A stretch of DNA of 53,049 nucleotides from positions 1 to 53,049 of the IMG/VR virus record IMGVR_UViG_3300042197_000954. One strand, 5' to 3'. The notes beneath the pieces were generated by a model. It ran no database searches and was not told the DNA's origin. It saw nothing but the letters and a program-made list of their open reading frames with translations. Each line of letters opens with the position of its first letter. Position 1 is the stretch's first letter. Origin of the DNA: a virus. The position numbers and the translations under genes were made by a program. Positions 27,266-35,763 of this stretch are shown here, piece by piece.

Positions 27266-28773
27266 TACTTACTGAGACCTTTAATTATTGGGTTTTTTAT
27301 GTATTTTTTGTATACATTTTTCATTTTAATTTGACCCTCATTTAAGTATGAATCACCAGGTATTTCGGAACCCATATTTTCAAAATCATCCAATGAAATG
27401 GTTTCATCGTATCCTTCCAATTCCGTATCACCATGTTTCCTGATATTCATTTCTTCTTCGGAAGATGGTTCATTTAATCCCAATTTTTCTTTCATTGCTG
27501 TTTCATAGTCAGAAGATGGTTCACCACCCTCCTTATTCCTTTTCAATTTGTTATAAAGTTCAGTAGCGGCCTTATCCATATTCTCAGGAGTCATATATGC
27601 ACGAGGTGTCAAAAAATCCTCATCATACTGAGACATATCCATTTCTTCTTTTATTAGTCTATTTTTTAAATGTTTTGTTCTTTTTTTAAGAAGAGTTTTT
27701 AATTGACTTTCTGTAATTGCAATTTTCTTAATTTTATTTTCATCAATAAACATGGCACCCAATTCAATATCTCTTTTTATATCTCTTAATTTTCTGCAGA
27801 ATGGGGAGTCAGATAATGGTGTTCCATCAGGTAATGAACTTTCTGAACCAATTTGACCAATACATTTCTCCATTGCTCTTTTAAGTTTTTCACCAAAAGT
27901 TAATGGTGTTCCTCTTGATAATCCATATCGTCCGGAGAATTCCTGTGAATCAAAAAGTTCCAAAATATTTTGTCTAACAATTTCTTTAATTTTATTTTCG
28001 TTAAGTCCATAACGATTTATACCCTCTATCCCTCTTAATGTTCCTTGATTTGGATTTGGTTTTGTACTTGGAAGAGTGAATCCAGGGTATCTTGTAACAT
28101 TTTGGGTATTGTCAATTGCGGATGTTGTTTTGGTTGTCGTTATGGTTCTTTCTCTTGTTAATTTAACAAATTGTTCGGCTCTTGCACCTGGTGAATTTTT
28201 TTCGGTGTTTTTTCCAACAATACCATCTGGCACCAAAATGATGTGATTTAACTTTGGGTTTTCTCTTAGAGCTCTTATCATGTTGTTTGCTCTTCTCATG
28301 GACAGGGCTTTATTGTCATATCCACGAGAACTTCCAACAGCGGATGCTCCACCTGTAACCTTTACAGTAGTTTTTGGTGGGAGATTAGTTAACGCGGTGA
28401 CCGCGTCTTTAAATTCTTTACTATTTTTATTTATACTATCTATCCCTGTTTCAAATAAATTTTGGCCAAGAGTTAAAGTTTGACCCGCTTGTAATGTTTG
28501 AATAGTTGATGGTTGTCTTCCGTGCAATTCGTTAAATGCGTCAATATCAGACCTCATTGCTTCTTTAGACCTCATTGGGGTATAACTACCCGTATTTAAT
28601 GGTGGTTTTGGTGCAAATGTACCGGGTGCCGGAACACCTTGTGCTGCTCTTTGAATATTTGTATTTTGAGTGGTAGATTGTTGTTGTCTTAAATTTGCAG
28701 GCGTTGGTTGCTCTGAAACAAGTTTTTGAACCAATCTAATAAGTTCACTTTCGGTTAGTTTTAGTTTTTTCAT
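27265..28773 (-). CDS. OmpA-like domain protein with three leader-like segments
   Basis: This is a 502-residue protein. The leader MKKLKLTESELIRLVQKLVSE is followed by a Gln/Thr/Pro-rich linker (22-70). Residues about 95-205 look like an OmpA-type peptidoglycan-binding domain (TTVKVTGGASAVGSSRGYDN, then LSMRRANNMIRALREN). Two more leader-like helices occur at 257-275 (LNENKIKEIVRQNILELF) and 346-378 (KIAITESQLKTLLKK). It may be a polyprotein cleaved by a head protease, or a cell-wall-contacting virion protein. Neither is proven. Confidence 0.7.
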   Translation of the reverse strand: MKKLKLTESELIRLVQKLVSEQPTPANLRQQQSTTQNTNIQRAAQGVPAPGTFAPKPPLNTGSYTPMRSKEAMRSDIDAFNELHGRQPSTIQTLQAGQTLTLGQNLFETGIDSINKNSKEFKDAVTALTNLPPKTTVKVTGGASAVGSSRGYDNKALSMRRANNMIRALRENPKLNHIILVPDGIVGKNTEKNSPGARAEQFVKLTRERTITTTKTTSAIDNTQNVTRYPGFTLPSTKPNPNQGTLRGIEGINRYGLNENKIKEIVRQNILELFDSQEFSGRYGLSRGTPLTFGEKLKRAMEKCIGQIGSESSLPDGTPLSDSPFCRKLRDIKRDIELGAMFIDENKIKKIAITESQLKTLLKKRTKHLKNRLIKEEMDMSQYDEDFLTPRAYMTPENMDKAATELYNKLKRNKEGGEPSSDYETAMKEKLGLNEPSSEEEMNIRKHGDTELEGYDETISLDDFENMGSEIPGDSYLNEGQIKMKNVYKKYIKNPIIKGLSK

Positions 28774-28776
28774 GTT

Positions 28777-28785
28777 TATAAATAT
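28777..28785 (-). promoter_or_regulatory. ATATTTATA box
   Basis: The box lies 3 nt upstream of the OmpA-like gene start. This is very close, implying a leaderless or near-leaderless mRNA if it is a promoter. Confidence 0.4.
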
Positions 28786-28800
28786 CCTATTGTTTTTATT

Positions 28801-29091
28801 TTACATATATAAATAATGTTTACGATATAGAGTATCAACTTCTTGACAATCGGGAAAATTATCTTTCCCTTCACACCATTTTCTTGCAATTGCAACCACC
28901 ATTGATAAATCAGCTCTACTAATATTGACTTTTAATTTGGTATGGTCAATACCAAACAATTCCGCACCTTTTAATGCTTCGGGACCCTCACCACCAAATT
29001 CTTCATTAATTGGTTTTCTATAACCATGAGATTTATGCATTTTCATAATCTCTCTTCTTTCTTTATTGTTTAAAGTAAAATTTTTATACAT
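28801..29091 (-). CDS. Small hypothetical leader-bearing protein
   Basis: This 96-residue protein begins FTLNNKERREIMKMHKSHGY, then PINEEFGGEGPEAL, a pattern I recognise from other phage leaders (N-E-x-R-x-x-I-x-x-MH, ending L/I-NE). The C-terminal half has two Cys (WCEGKDNFPDCQE) and could form a disulphide or metal site. Function unknown. Confidence 0.68.
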   Translation of the reverse strand: MYKNFTLNNKERREIMKMHKSHGYRKPINEEFGGEGPEALKGAELFGIDHTKLKVNISRADLSMVVAIARKWCEGKDNFPDCQEVDTLYRKHYLYM

Positions 29092-29109
29092 AATGTTTAT
29101 GTTTTATAA

Positions 29110-29118
29110 TATAAATAT
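29110..29118 (-). promoter_or_regulatory. ATATTTATA box
   Basis: The box lies 18 nt upstream of the 28801-29091 gene. Confidence 0.45.
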
Positions 29119-29149
29119 CATTAAATTTAGTTTAATGTGTATTCATAAT

Positions 29150-30016
29150 TTAAAAAATTTTCCCACCATTATCTTTAAATATTTTCTGTTGTTCTGGTGT
29201 TAATAATTTAAATTGTTCATCTGAAATACCTTCAACTTTTTCCACCCTTTTCATTGCATATTGAAATCTTTGGTCTGGTGTTAATAATTTAAATTGTTCA
29301 TCTGAAATACCTTCAACTTTTTCCACCCTTTTCATTGCATATTGAAATCTTTGTTCTGGTGTTAATAATTCAAATTGGCCATATGAAATACGATAACTTT
29401 TTTCCGCCATTTTCATTGCATATTGAAATCTTTGTTCTGGTGTTAATAATTCAAATTGGTCATTTGAAATACTCCCACCTTTTTCCACCATTTTCATTGC
29501 ATATTGTCCCATTTGTTCTTGTGTTAATAATTCAAATTGGTCATTTGAAATACTCCCACCTTTTTCCACCATTTTCATTGCATATTGTCCCATTTGTTCT
29601 TGTGTTAATAATTCAAATTGGTCATATAAAATACGATAACTTTTTTCCGCCATTTTCATTGCATATTGAAATCTTTGTTCTGGTGTTAATAATTCAAATT
29701 GGCCATATGGAATACGATGACCTTTTTCCACCCTTTTCATCACATATTGAAATCTTTGGTCTGGTTCTAATAATTCAAATTGGTCATATGAAATAAACCC
29801 ACCATTTTCCACCATTTTCATTGTATATTGAAATCTTTGGTCTTGTGTTAATAATTCAAATTCATAATCTTCCAAACCACGACCAGTTTGTTCAACCGCA
29901 ATTAATCTTTTCCTGATATAGGTGTTCTTTAAATTTTCTGGCAAACTTCTGACTTGGTATTCAGGTAATTGAACACCGGTGTCCACATATTTTTGCAATA
30001 GTTGTTTGTTGTTCAC
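29150..30016 (-). CDS. 27-residue-repeat family protein, copy 1 (8 units)
   Basis: This is a 288-residue protein. A fixed N-terminal module (MNNKQLLQKYVDTGVQLPEY through LEDYEFELL) is followed by eight units of the pattern QRFQYAMKMAEKG-xx-IS-x-DQFELLTPE. It ends LLTPEQQKIFKDNGG, as do all paralogues. Each unit is probably two short helices, so the protein should form a small alpha-solenoid. The start codon is GTG, unlike most paralogues. It is separated from the other seven copies by the WC-family gene 30021-31091. No signal peptide; partner unknown. Confidence 0.85.
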   Translation of the reverse strand: MNNKQLLQKYVDTGVQLPEYQVRSLPENLKNTYIRKRLIAVEQTGRGLEDYEFELLTQDQRFQYTMKMVENGGFISYDQFELLEPDQRFQYVMKRVEKGHRIPYGQFELLTPEQRFQYAMKMAEKSYRILYDQFELLTQEQMGQYAMKMVEKGGSISNDQFELLTQEQMGQYAMKMVEKGGSISNDQFELLTPEQRFQYAMKMAEKSYRISYGQFELLTPEQRFQYAMKRVEKVEGISDEQFKLLTPDQRFQYAMKRVEKVEGISDEQFKLLTPEQQKIFKDNGGKIF

Positions 30017-30020
30017 ATTC

Positions 30021-31091
30021 TTATTTATTCATTAAGAAATTAAATTGTTCGTCACTTAACGTCCATCCTCTACCGATATATGCTGATTTATAATAATTAT
30101 TTTGAGTTTCACCCGGTTCTAATTCAGGTTTTCTATAATTTGGGTTATTTGGATTATCCAAATTCATAAACCAAGATAAATCTGGATTTTCTCTACGCAA
30201 TAACGTATCTTCATATCTTTCTTGGTCGGTTTTTGGTCTATTTACGAGTAATTCATCTACTGGAACACCTTTACTCTTTAGATAATTAATATAACCTTCA
30301 GTATCCTGACCATATTCGGCAATGGTTCCTGTACTATTAGTTTCATCAGTTAATAAAACACCATTATTTGTCACATCAAAAACAACTATATGTAATGGGT
30401 CATCCAAATTAACTTGTCCATTTTCATCAGTTTTAAACTTGTTTCTATCAACAATAAAATAAAAAGTTGAAGTTTGGTTGTCTCTATATGATTTATACAT
30501 ATTTAATTCACCAGGTTTTCCGATACAAAAACTATAGTATTTTCCTGTTAAACCTCCTTGAGAGTATGCAATACATTTACCGACATTATTTCCCTCATAT
30601 ATATCAATATTATTTCCGCTCCACATTGGTTTTTTTTCAGGTATAAATGATGAAATTTCTTCGGAACTAAGTTTATATTCTCCCGTTTTGGTGCTTGAAA
30701 GACTATGAATATGTTCCGTAAATTTTAGATAATCGTTAAAAGTTTGTTCACCAATGACCAAACCATTTTTTGTTATTTGTATGGGGGTTATTCTTCTATT
30801 ATTTAAAAGTTTGTTATATTCATTAACAATATTAATAATTTGTTTAATATTAGGTGACCCCGATTTTTTATTTTCCAAAACATAAAGATAAGCCATTATT
30901 GGAATGTTTTTTTGATTGGTTGATTGGTCACCCGAAACAAATTCTTTTACAATATCCTCCACCCTTTCAATACCATTCTTTTTTAAAAAATTTAATGAAA
31001 TTTCTTCGGATTGTCGTGATTCAATAATGATGGGTTTTAATCCCATTATTTCTCTGACTCTTTGAATTTCTTCGTTTAATGTGTGTTTCAT
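30021..31091 (-). CDS. Leader-bearing WC-family-like protein inside the repeat-gene cluster
   Basis: This is a 356-residue protein. The leader is NEEIQRVREIMGL, the same type as in 36380-37528. The central part GKCIAYSQGGLTGKYYSFCIG, then QTSTFYFIVDRNK, matches the strand that follows the WC motif in the 18368 and 24256 genes. The last 17 residues (GRGWTLSDEQFNFLMNK) look like half a unit of the neighbouring 27-residue repeats. That links the two families physically and suggests they work together. Confidence 0.7.
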   Translation of the reverse strand: MKHTLNEEIQRVREIMGLKPIIIESRQSEEISLNFLKKNGIERVEDIVKEFVSGDQSTNQKNIPIMAYLYVLENKKSGSPNIKQIINIVNEYNKLLNNRRITPIQITKNGLVIGEQTFNDYLKFTEHIHSLSSTKTGEYKLSSEEISSFIPEKKPMWSGNNIDIYEGNNVGKCIAYSQGGLTGKYYSFCIGKPGELNMYKSYRDNQTSTFYFIVDRNKFKTDENGQVNLDDPLHIVVFDVTNNGVLLTDETNSTGTIAEYGQDTEGYINYLKSKGVPVDELLVNRPKTDQERYEDTLLRRENPDLSWFMNLDNPNNPNYRKPELEPGETQNNYYKSAYIGRGWTLSDEQFNFLMNK

Positions 31092-31095
31092 AATT

Positions 31096-31104
31096 TATAA
31101 ATAT
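31096..31104 (-). promoter_or_regulatory. ATATTTATA box
   Basis: The box lies 4 nt upstream of the 30021-31091 gene, between it and repeat copy 2. Confidence 0.4.
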
Positions 31105-31110
31105 TTTATT

Positions 31111-31911
31111 TTATTTTATTGAATCAAATAAATGACCCTCGTTATCTTTAAATATCTCCTGTTGTTCTGGTGTTAACAATTCAAACATATTTTTTGTGAT
31201 TCCTTGATTTTTTTTTGCGGCATTTATGGCAAATTTACCTTTCCAATCTTGTGTTAATAATTTAAATTTATCATCATAAAAATAACTTGTTTCCGCCAAT
31301 TTCATGAAAAATTGTCCTTTTTGGTCTGGTGTTAATAATTCAAATTGTTTATTAGATACATCGTATCCACCATTCCATAGTTTTGGTAAATTCATAATAT
31401 ATTGAAATCTTTGGTCTGGTTTTAATAATTCAAATTGCATATCTGATATTCCCGTTGTTTGTCCCCTTTTTAATGAATATTCAAATCGTTGTTCTGGTGT
31501 TAATAATTCAAACATATTGCTTGTTATGAAATCACCATTTTCAACTCTCTTTATTGTGTATTCAAATCTTTTGTGTGGTGATAATGATTTAAACAAAGAG
31601 AACCCAATAAAATGACCCCTATCTACCATATTCATCACATATTGATTTTGTTGGTCTGGTGTTAATAATTTAAAATGGTTATCTGAAATATGATAACCTT
31701 TTTCCGCCATTTTCATTGCATATTGAAATCTCTGTTCGGGGGTTGCCAATTCAAATTCATAATATTCCAATCCATTTTTTATTTGTACCGCAGAAATTAA
31801 TCTTTTCCTGATATAGGTGTTCCTTAAACCATCTGGTAAACTTCTGACTTGGTATTCAGGTAATAGAACACCGGTGTCCACATATTTTTGCAATAGTTGT
31901 TTGTTATTCAT
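31111..31911 (-). CDS. 27-residue-repeat family protein, copy 2 (7 units, diverged)
   Basis: This is a 266-residue protein with the same N-terminal module as the other copies but the most diverged repeats (for example KRFEYTIKRVENGDFITSNM, QKGQFFMKLAETSYFYDD). It ends LLTPEQQEIFKDNEGHLF plus four residues. The divergence suggests an older copy. It lies 3 nt downstream of copy 3. Confidence 0.82.
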   Translation of the reverse strand: MNNKQLLQKYVDTGVLLPEYQVRSLPDGLRNTYIRKRLISAVQIKNGLEYYEFELATPEQRFQYAMKMAEKGYHISDNHFKLLTPDQQNQYVMNMVDRGHFIGFSLFKSLSPHKRFEYTIKRVENGDFITSNMFELLTPEQRFEYSLKRGQTTGISDMQFELLKPDQRFQYIMNLPKLWNGGYDVSNKQFELLTPDQKGQFFMKLAETSYFYDDKFKLLTQDWKGKFAINAAKKNQGITKNMFELLTPEQQEIFKDNEGHLFDSIK

Positions 31912-31914
31912 AAT

Positions 31915-32856
31915 TTAAAAAACTGTTCCACCATTATCTATAAATATCTTCTGTTGTTCTGGTGTTAATAATTTAAACATATTGCTTGTTATGAAATCAC
32001 CATTTTCATATCTCTTTATTGTGTATTCAAATCTTTGGTCTGGTGTTAATAATCTAAATTGGTCATCTGAAATACTCCCACCTTTTTCCGCCCTTTTCAT
32101 TGCATATTGAAATCTTTGGTCTGGTTCTAATAATTCAAATTGGTCATATAAAATACTCCCAACTTTTTCCGCCATTTTCATTGCATATTGAAATCTTTGT
32201 TCTGGTGTTAATAATTCAAATTGGTCATATAAAATACTCCCACCTTTTTCCACCCTTTTCATTGCATATTGAAATCTTTGTTCTGGTGTTAATAATTCAA
32301 ATTGGTTATCTGAAATATCCCAACCATTTTCCACAAATTTCATTGCATATTGAAATCTAACTTCATTCTGTTGTTCTGGTGTTAATAATTCAAATTGGTC
32401 ATATTCCACCATTTTCATTGCATATTGAAATCTTTGTTCTGGTGTTAATAAATTAAATTGTTCATCTGAAATACCTTCAACTTTTTCCACCCTTTTCATT
32501 GCATATTGAAATCTTTGGTCTGGTGTTAATAATTCAAATTTATAATATGAAATATGATAACCTTTTTCCGCCCTTTTCATTACATATTGAATTTGTTGGT
32601 CTGGTGTTAATAATTTAAATTCATAATCTTCCAAATAACCATCTTGTTCAACCCTTTTCATTACATATTGAATTTGTTGTTCTGGTGTTAATAATTCAAA
32701 TTCATAATCTTCCAAACCACGACCAGTTTGTTCAACCGCAATTAATCTTTTCCTGATATAGGTGTTCTTTAAATTTTCTGGCAAACTTCTGACTTGGTAT
32801 TCAGGTAATAGAACACCGGTGTCCACATATTTTTGCAATAGTTGTTTGTTATTCAT
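31915..32856 (-). CDS. 27-residue-repeat family protein, copy 3 (9 units)
   Basis: This is a 313-residue protein with nine units. One is shortened (AMKMVEYDQFELL lacks the usual KG-xx-IS turn), and one linker is enlarged to PEQQNEVRFQYAMK. The same QQNEVRF insertion is found in copies 5 and 6, so units have been exchanged between genes. The second-last unit shares FEYTIKRYENGDFITSNMF with copy 2. Confidence 0.84.
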   Translation of the reverse strand: MNNKQLLQKYVDTGVLLPEYQVRSLPENLKNTYIRKRLIAVEQTGRGLEDYEFELLTPEQQIQYVMKRVEQDGYLEDYEFKLLTPDQQIQYVMKRAEKGYHISYYKFELLTPDQRFQYAMKRVEKVEGISDEQFNLLTPEQRFQYAMKMVEYDQFELLTPEQQNEVRFQYAMKFVENGWDISDNQFELLTPEQRFQYAMKRVEKGGSILYDQFELLTPEQRFQYAMKMAEKVGSILYDQFELLEPDQRFQYAMKRAEKGGSISDDQFRLLTPDQRFEYTIKRYENGDFITSNMFKLLTPEQQKIFIDNGGTVF

Positions 32857-32859
32857 AAT

Positions 32860-33879
32860 TTAATAAACTTCTCCACCATTATCTATAAATATCTTCTGTT
32901 GTTCTGGTGTTAATAATTTAAATTGGTCATATAAAATATTCCAACCATTTTCCACTATTTTCATTGCATATTGAAATCTTTGTTCTGGTGTTAATAATTC
33001 AAATTGGTCATATGAAATACGATAACTTTTTTCCACCATTTTCATTGCATATTGAAATCTTTGTTCTGGTGTTAATAATTTAAATTGTTCATTTGTAATT
33101 TCATAATCTTTTTCCACCATTTTCATTGCATATTGAAATCTTTGTTCTGGTGTTAATAAATTAAATTGTTCATCTGAAATACCTTCAACTTTTTCCACCC
33201 TTTTCATTGCATATTGAAATCTTTGGTCTGGTGTTAATAATTCAAAATGATATTCTGTAATTTCAAGACCTCTTTCCTTCAATTTCATTACATATTTAAA
33301 TCTTTGGTCTGGTGTTAATAATTTAAATTGGTCATTTGAAACTCTCACTATCCGTTTCATTGCATATTGTCCCATTTGGTCTTGTGTTAATAATTCAAAT
33401 TGTTTATTTGAAATACTCCCACCTTTTTCCACCATTTTCATTGCATATTGTCCCATTTGTTCTTGTGTTAATAATTTAAATTGGTCATATGAAATAAACC
33501 CACCATTTTCCGCTACTTTCATTGCACATTGAAATCTTTGGTCTTGTGTTAATATTTCAAATTGGTCATATGAAATAAACCCACCATTTTCCGCCCTTTT
33601 CATTACATATTGAATTTGTTGTTCTGGTGTTAATAATTTAAAATGGTCATCTGAAATATGTTTACCTTTTTCCGCCTTTTTTATTGTATATTGTCTTATT
33701 TGTTCTGGTGTTAATAATTCAAATTCATAATCTTCCAAATAATCACCAGTTTGTTCAATTGCAATTAATCTTTTCCTGATATAGGTGTTCTTTAAATTTT
33801 CTGGCAAACTTCTGACTTGGTATTCAGGTAATAGAACACCGGTGTCCACATATTTTTGCAATAGTTGTTTGTTATTCAT
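32860..33879 (-). CDS. 27-residue-repeat family protein, copy 4 (10 units)
   Basis: This is a 339-residue protein, the longest family member, with ten units. They include QMGQYAMK variants shared with copy 1 and an ITEYHFELL variant shared with copy 7. The conserved ends are intact. The 3-nt spacing to neighbours points to a single transcript. Confidence 0.84.
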   Translation of the reverse strand: MNNKQLLQKYVDTGVLLPEYQVRSLPENLKNTYIRKRLIAIEQTGDYLEDYEFELLTPEQIRQYTIKKAEKGKHISDDHFKLLTPEQQIQYVMKRAENGGFISYDQFEILTQDQRFQCAMKVAENGGFISYDQFKLLTQEQMGQYAMKMVEKGGSISNKQFELLTQDQMGQYAMKRIVRVSNDQFKLLTPDQRFKYVMKLKERGLEITEYHFELLTPDQRFQYAMKRVEKVEGISDEQFNLLTPEQRFQYAMKMVEKDYEITNEQFKLLTPEQRFQYAMKMVEKSYRISYDQFELLTPEQRFQYAMKIVENGWNILYDQFKLLTPEQQKIFIDNGGEVY

Positions 33880-33882
33880 AGT

Positions 33883-34605
33883 TTAATAAACTTTTCCACC
33901 ATTATCTTTAAATATTTTTCGTTGCTCTGGTGTTAATAATTCAAATTGGTCATTTGAAATACGATAACTTTTTTCCACCATTTTCATTACATATTGTCCC
34001 ATTTGGTCTGGTGTTAATAATCTAAATTGGTCATCTGAAATATGATAACCTTTTTCATTTTCCACCATTTTCATTGCATATTGAAATCTTTGGTCTGGTT
34101 CTAATATTTCAAATTGGTCATATGAAATACCCCAACCATTTTCCGCCCTTTTCATTGCATATTGAAATCTAACTTCATTCTGTTGTTCTGGTGTTAATAA
34201 TTCAAATTGGTCATATAAAATACCCCAACCTTTTTCCACCCTTTTCATTGCATATTGAAATCTTTGTTCTGGTGTTAATAATTCAAATTGGTTAACAAAA
34301 ATACCCCAACCTTTTTCCACTATTTTCATTGCATATTGAAATCTTTGTTCTGGTGTTAATAATTCAAATTGGTCATATGAAATACTCCCACCTTTTTCCA
34401 CCATTTTCATTGAATATTGAAATCTTTTTTCTGGTGTTAATAATTCAAATTCATAATCTCCCAAACCACGACCAGTTCGTTCAACCGTAATTAATCTTTT
34501 CCTAATATAGGTGTTCTTTAAATTTTCTGGCAAACTTCTGACTTGGTATTCAGGTAATTGAACACCGGTATCCACATATTTTTGCAATAGTTGTTTGTTA
34601 TTCAT
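33883..34605 (-). CDS. 27-residue-repeat family protein, copy 5 (6 units)
   Basis: This is a 240-residue protein with six units. One contains the QQNEVRF insertion and one a duplicated NEKG in the turn (MVENEKGYHISDDQF). Termini are as in the rest of the family. Confidence 0.83.
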   Translation of the reverse strand: MNNKQLLQKYVDTGVQLPEYQVRSLPENLKNTYIRKRLITVERTGRGLGDYEFELLTPEKRFQYSMKMVEKGGSISYDQFELLTPEQRFQYAMKIVEKGWGIFVNQFELLTPEQRFQYAMKRVEKGWGILYDQFELLTPEQQNEVRFQYAMKRAENGWGISYDQFEILEPDQRFQYAMKMVENEKGYHISDDQFRLLTPDQMGQYVMKMVEKSYRISNDQFELLTPEQRKIFKDNGGKVY

Positions 34606-34608
34606 AGT

Positions 34609-35364
34609 TTAATAAACTTTTCCACCATTATCTTTAAATATTTTTCGTTGCTCTGGTGTTAATAATTCAAATCGGTTATCTGAAATACCAAAACCTTTTT
34701 CCACCTTTTTCATTGCATATTGAAATCTAACTTCATTCTGTTGTTCTGGTGTTAATAATTTAAATTGGTTATCTGAAATATCCCAACCATTTTCCGCAAA
34801 TTTCATTGCATATTGAAATGTTTTCAATCTAAGTTCATTCTGTTGGTCTTGTGTTAATAATTTAAATTGGTCATTTGAAATACCCCAACCATTTTCCAAC
34901 CTTTTCATTGCATATTGAAATCTTTGGTCTGGTGTTAATGATTCAAATTGGTCATTTGAAATATCCAAACCATTTTCCACTATTTTCGTTACATATTGAA
35001 TTTGTTGGTCTGGTGTTAATAGATTAAACATATGTTTTGAAATATCCCAACCTCTTTTTACCCTTTTCATTGCCCATTGAAATCTTTGGTCTGGTGTTAA
35101 TAAATTAAATTGTTTATTTGAAATATGTCCATCTTTTTCCACCATTTTTATTGTATATTGTCTTATTTGTTCTGGTGTTAATAATTCAAATTCATAATCT
35201 TCCAAACCACGTGGGTTGACCAAACCACCATTAGTTCGTTCAATTGCAATTAATCTTTTCCTGATATAGGTATTTTTTAAATTATCTGGCAGACTTCTGA
35301 CTTGGTATTCAGGTAATTGAACACCGGTATCCACATATTTTTGCAATAATTGTTTGTTGTTCAT
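34609..35364 (-). CDS. 27-residue-repeat family protein, copy 6 (6 units)
   Basis: This is a 251-residue protein. The linker after the N-terminal module is enlarged (ERTNGGLVNPRGLEDYEF). Six units follow, one with an insertion QQNELRLKTFQYAMK. One unit carries KHMFNLL in place of DQFELL. Ends are conserved. Confidence 0.82.
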   Translation of the reverse strand: MNNKQLLQKYVDTGVQLPEYQVRSLPDNLKNTYIRKRLIAIERTNGGLVNPRGLEDYEFELLTPEQIRQYTIKMVEKDGHISNKQFNLLTPDQRFQWAMKRVKRGWDISKHMFNLLTPDQQIQYVTKIVENGLDISNDQFESLTPDQRFQYAMKRLENGWGISNDQFKLLTQDQQNELRLKTFQYAMKFAENGWDISDNQFKLLTPEQQNEVRFQYAMKKVEKGFGISDNRFELLTPEQRKIFKDNGGKVY

Positions 35365-35367
35365 AAT

Positions 35368-35760
35368 TTAATAAATTTTTCCACCATTATCTCTAAATAT
35401 CTTCTGTTGTTCTGATGTTAATAATTCAAATTGATATTCTGTAATTTCAAGAACTTCTTTCACCAATATTGCCAAATATCTCTCTTTTTCTTCTGGTGTG
35501 AATACATTAAATTGGTCATCTCTAATCAAAAACCCCCAACCTAGTATACTTTCAGTATATTCTTCCCTTTCTTCTGGTGTTAATAATTCAAATTCATAAT
35601 CTTCCAACACATTTCCTATAGATACATCGGGAAAATCTATAGAAATTAATAATTTCCTAATATAGGTGTTCTTTAAATTATCTGGCAGACTTCTGACTTG
35701 GTACTCGGTTAATCGAGCACCACTATCCACATATTTTTGCAATAGTTGTTTGTTGTTCAT
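35368..35760 (-). CDS. 27-residue-repeat family protein, copy 7 (short, about 2 degenerate units)
   Basis: This is a 130-residue protein, the shortest and most degenerate copy. It keeps the N-terminal module (with SGARLTEYQVRSLPDN) and the C-terminal LLTSEQQKIFRDNGG but has only two poor units (EREEYTES, EKERYLAI). It may be a contracted or decaying allele, though the frame is open throughout. Confidence 0.78.
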   Translation of the reverse strand: MNNKQLLQKYVDSGARLTEYQVRSLPDNLKNTYIRKLLISIDFPDVSIGNVLEDYEFELLTPEEREEYTESILGWGFLIRDDQFNVFTPEEKERYLAILVKEVLEITEYQFELLTSEQQKIFRDNGGKIY

Positions 35761-35763
35761 AAT

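Noticed and set aside
29335-29796. Hydrophobic plus-strand frames opposite the repeat genes (also 32100-32360 and 36030-36287)
   Set aside because: They are antisense translations of the 81-bp repeats and appear wherever the repeats are regular. The minus-strand frames are continuous, with conserved ends.
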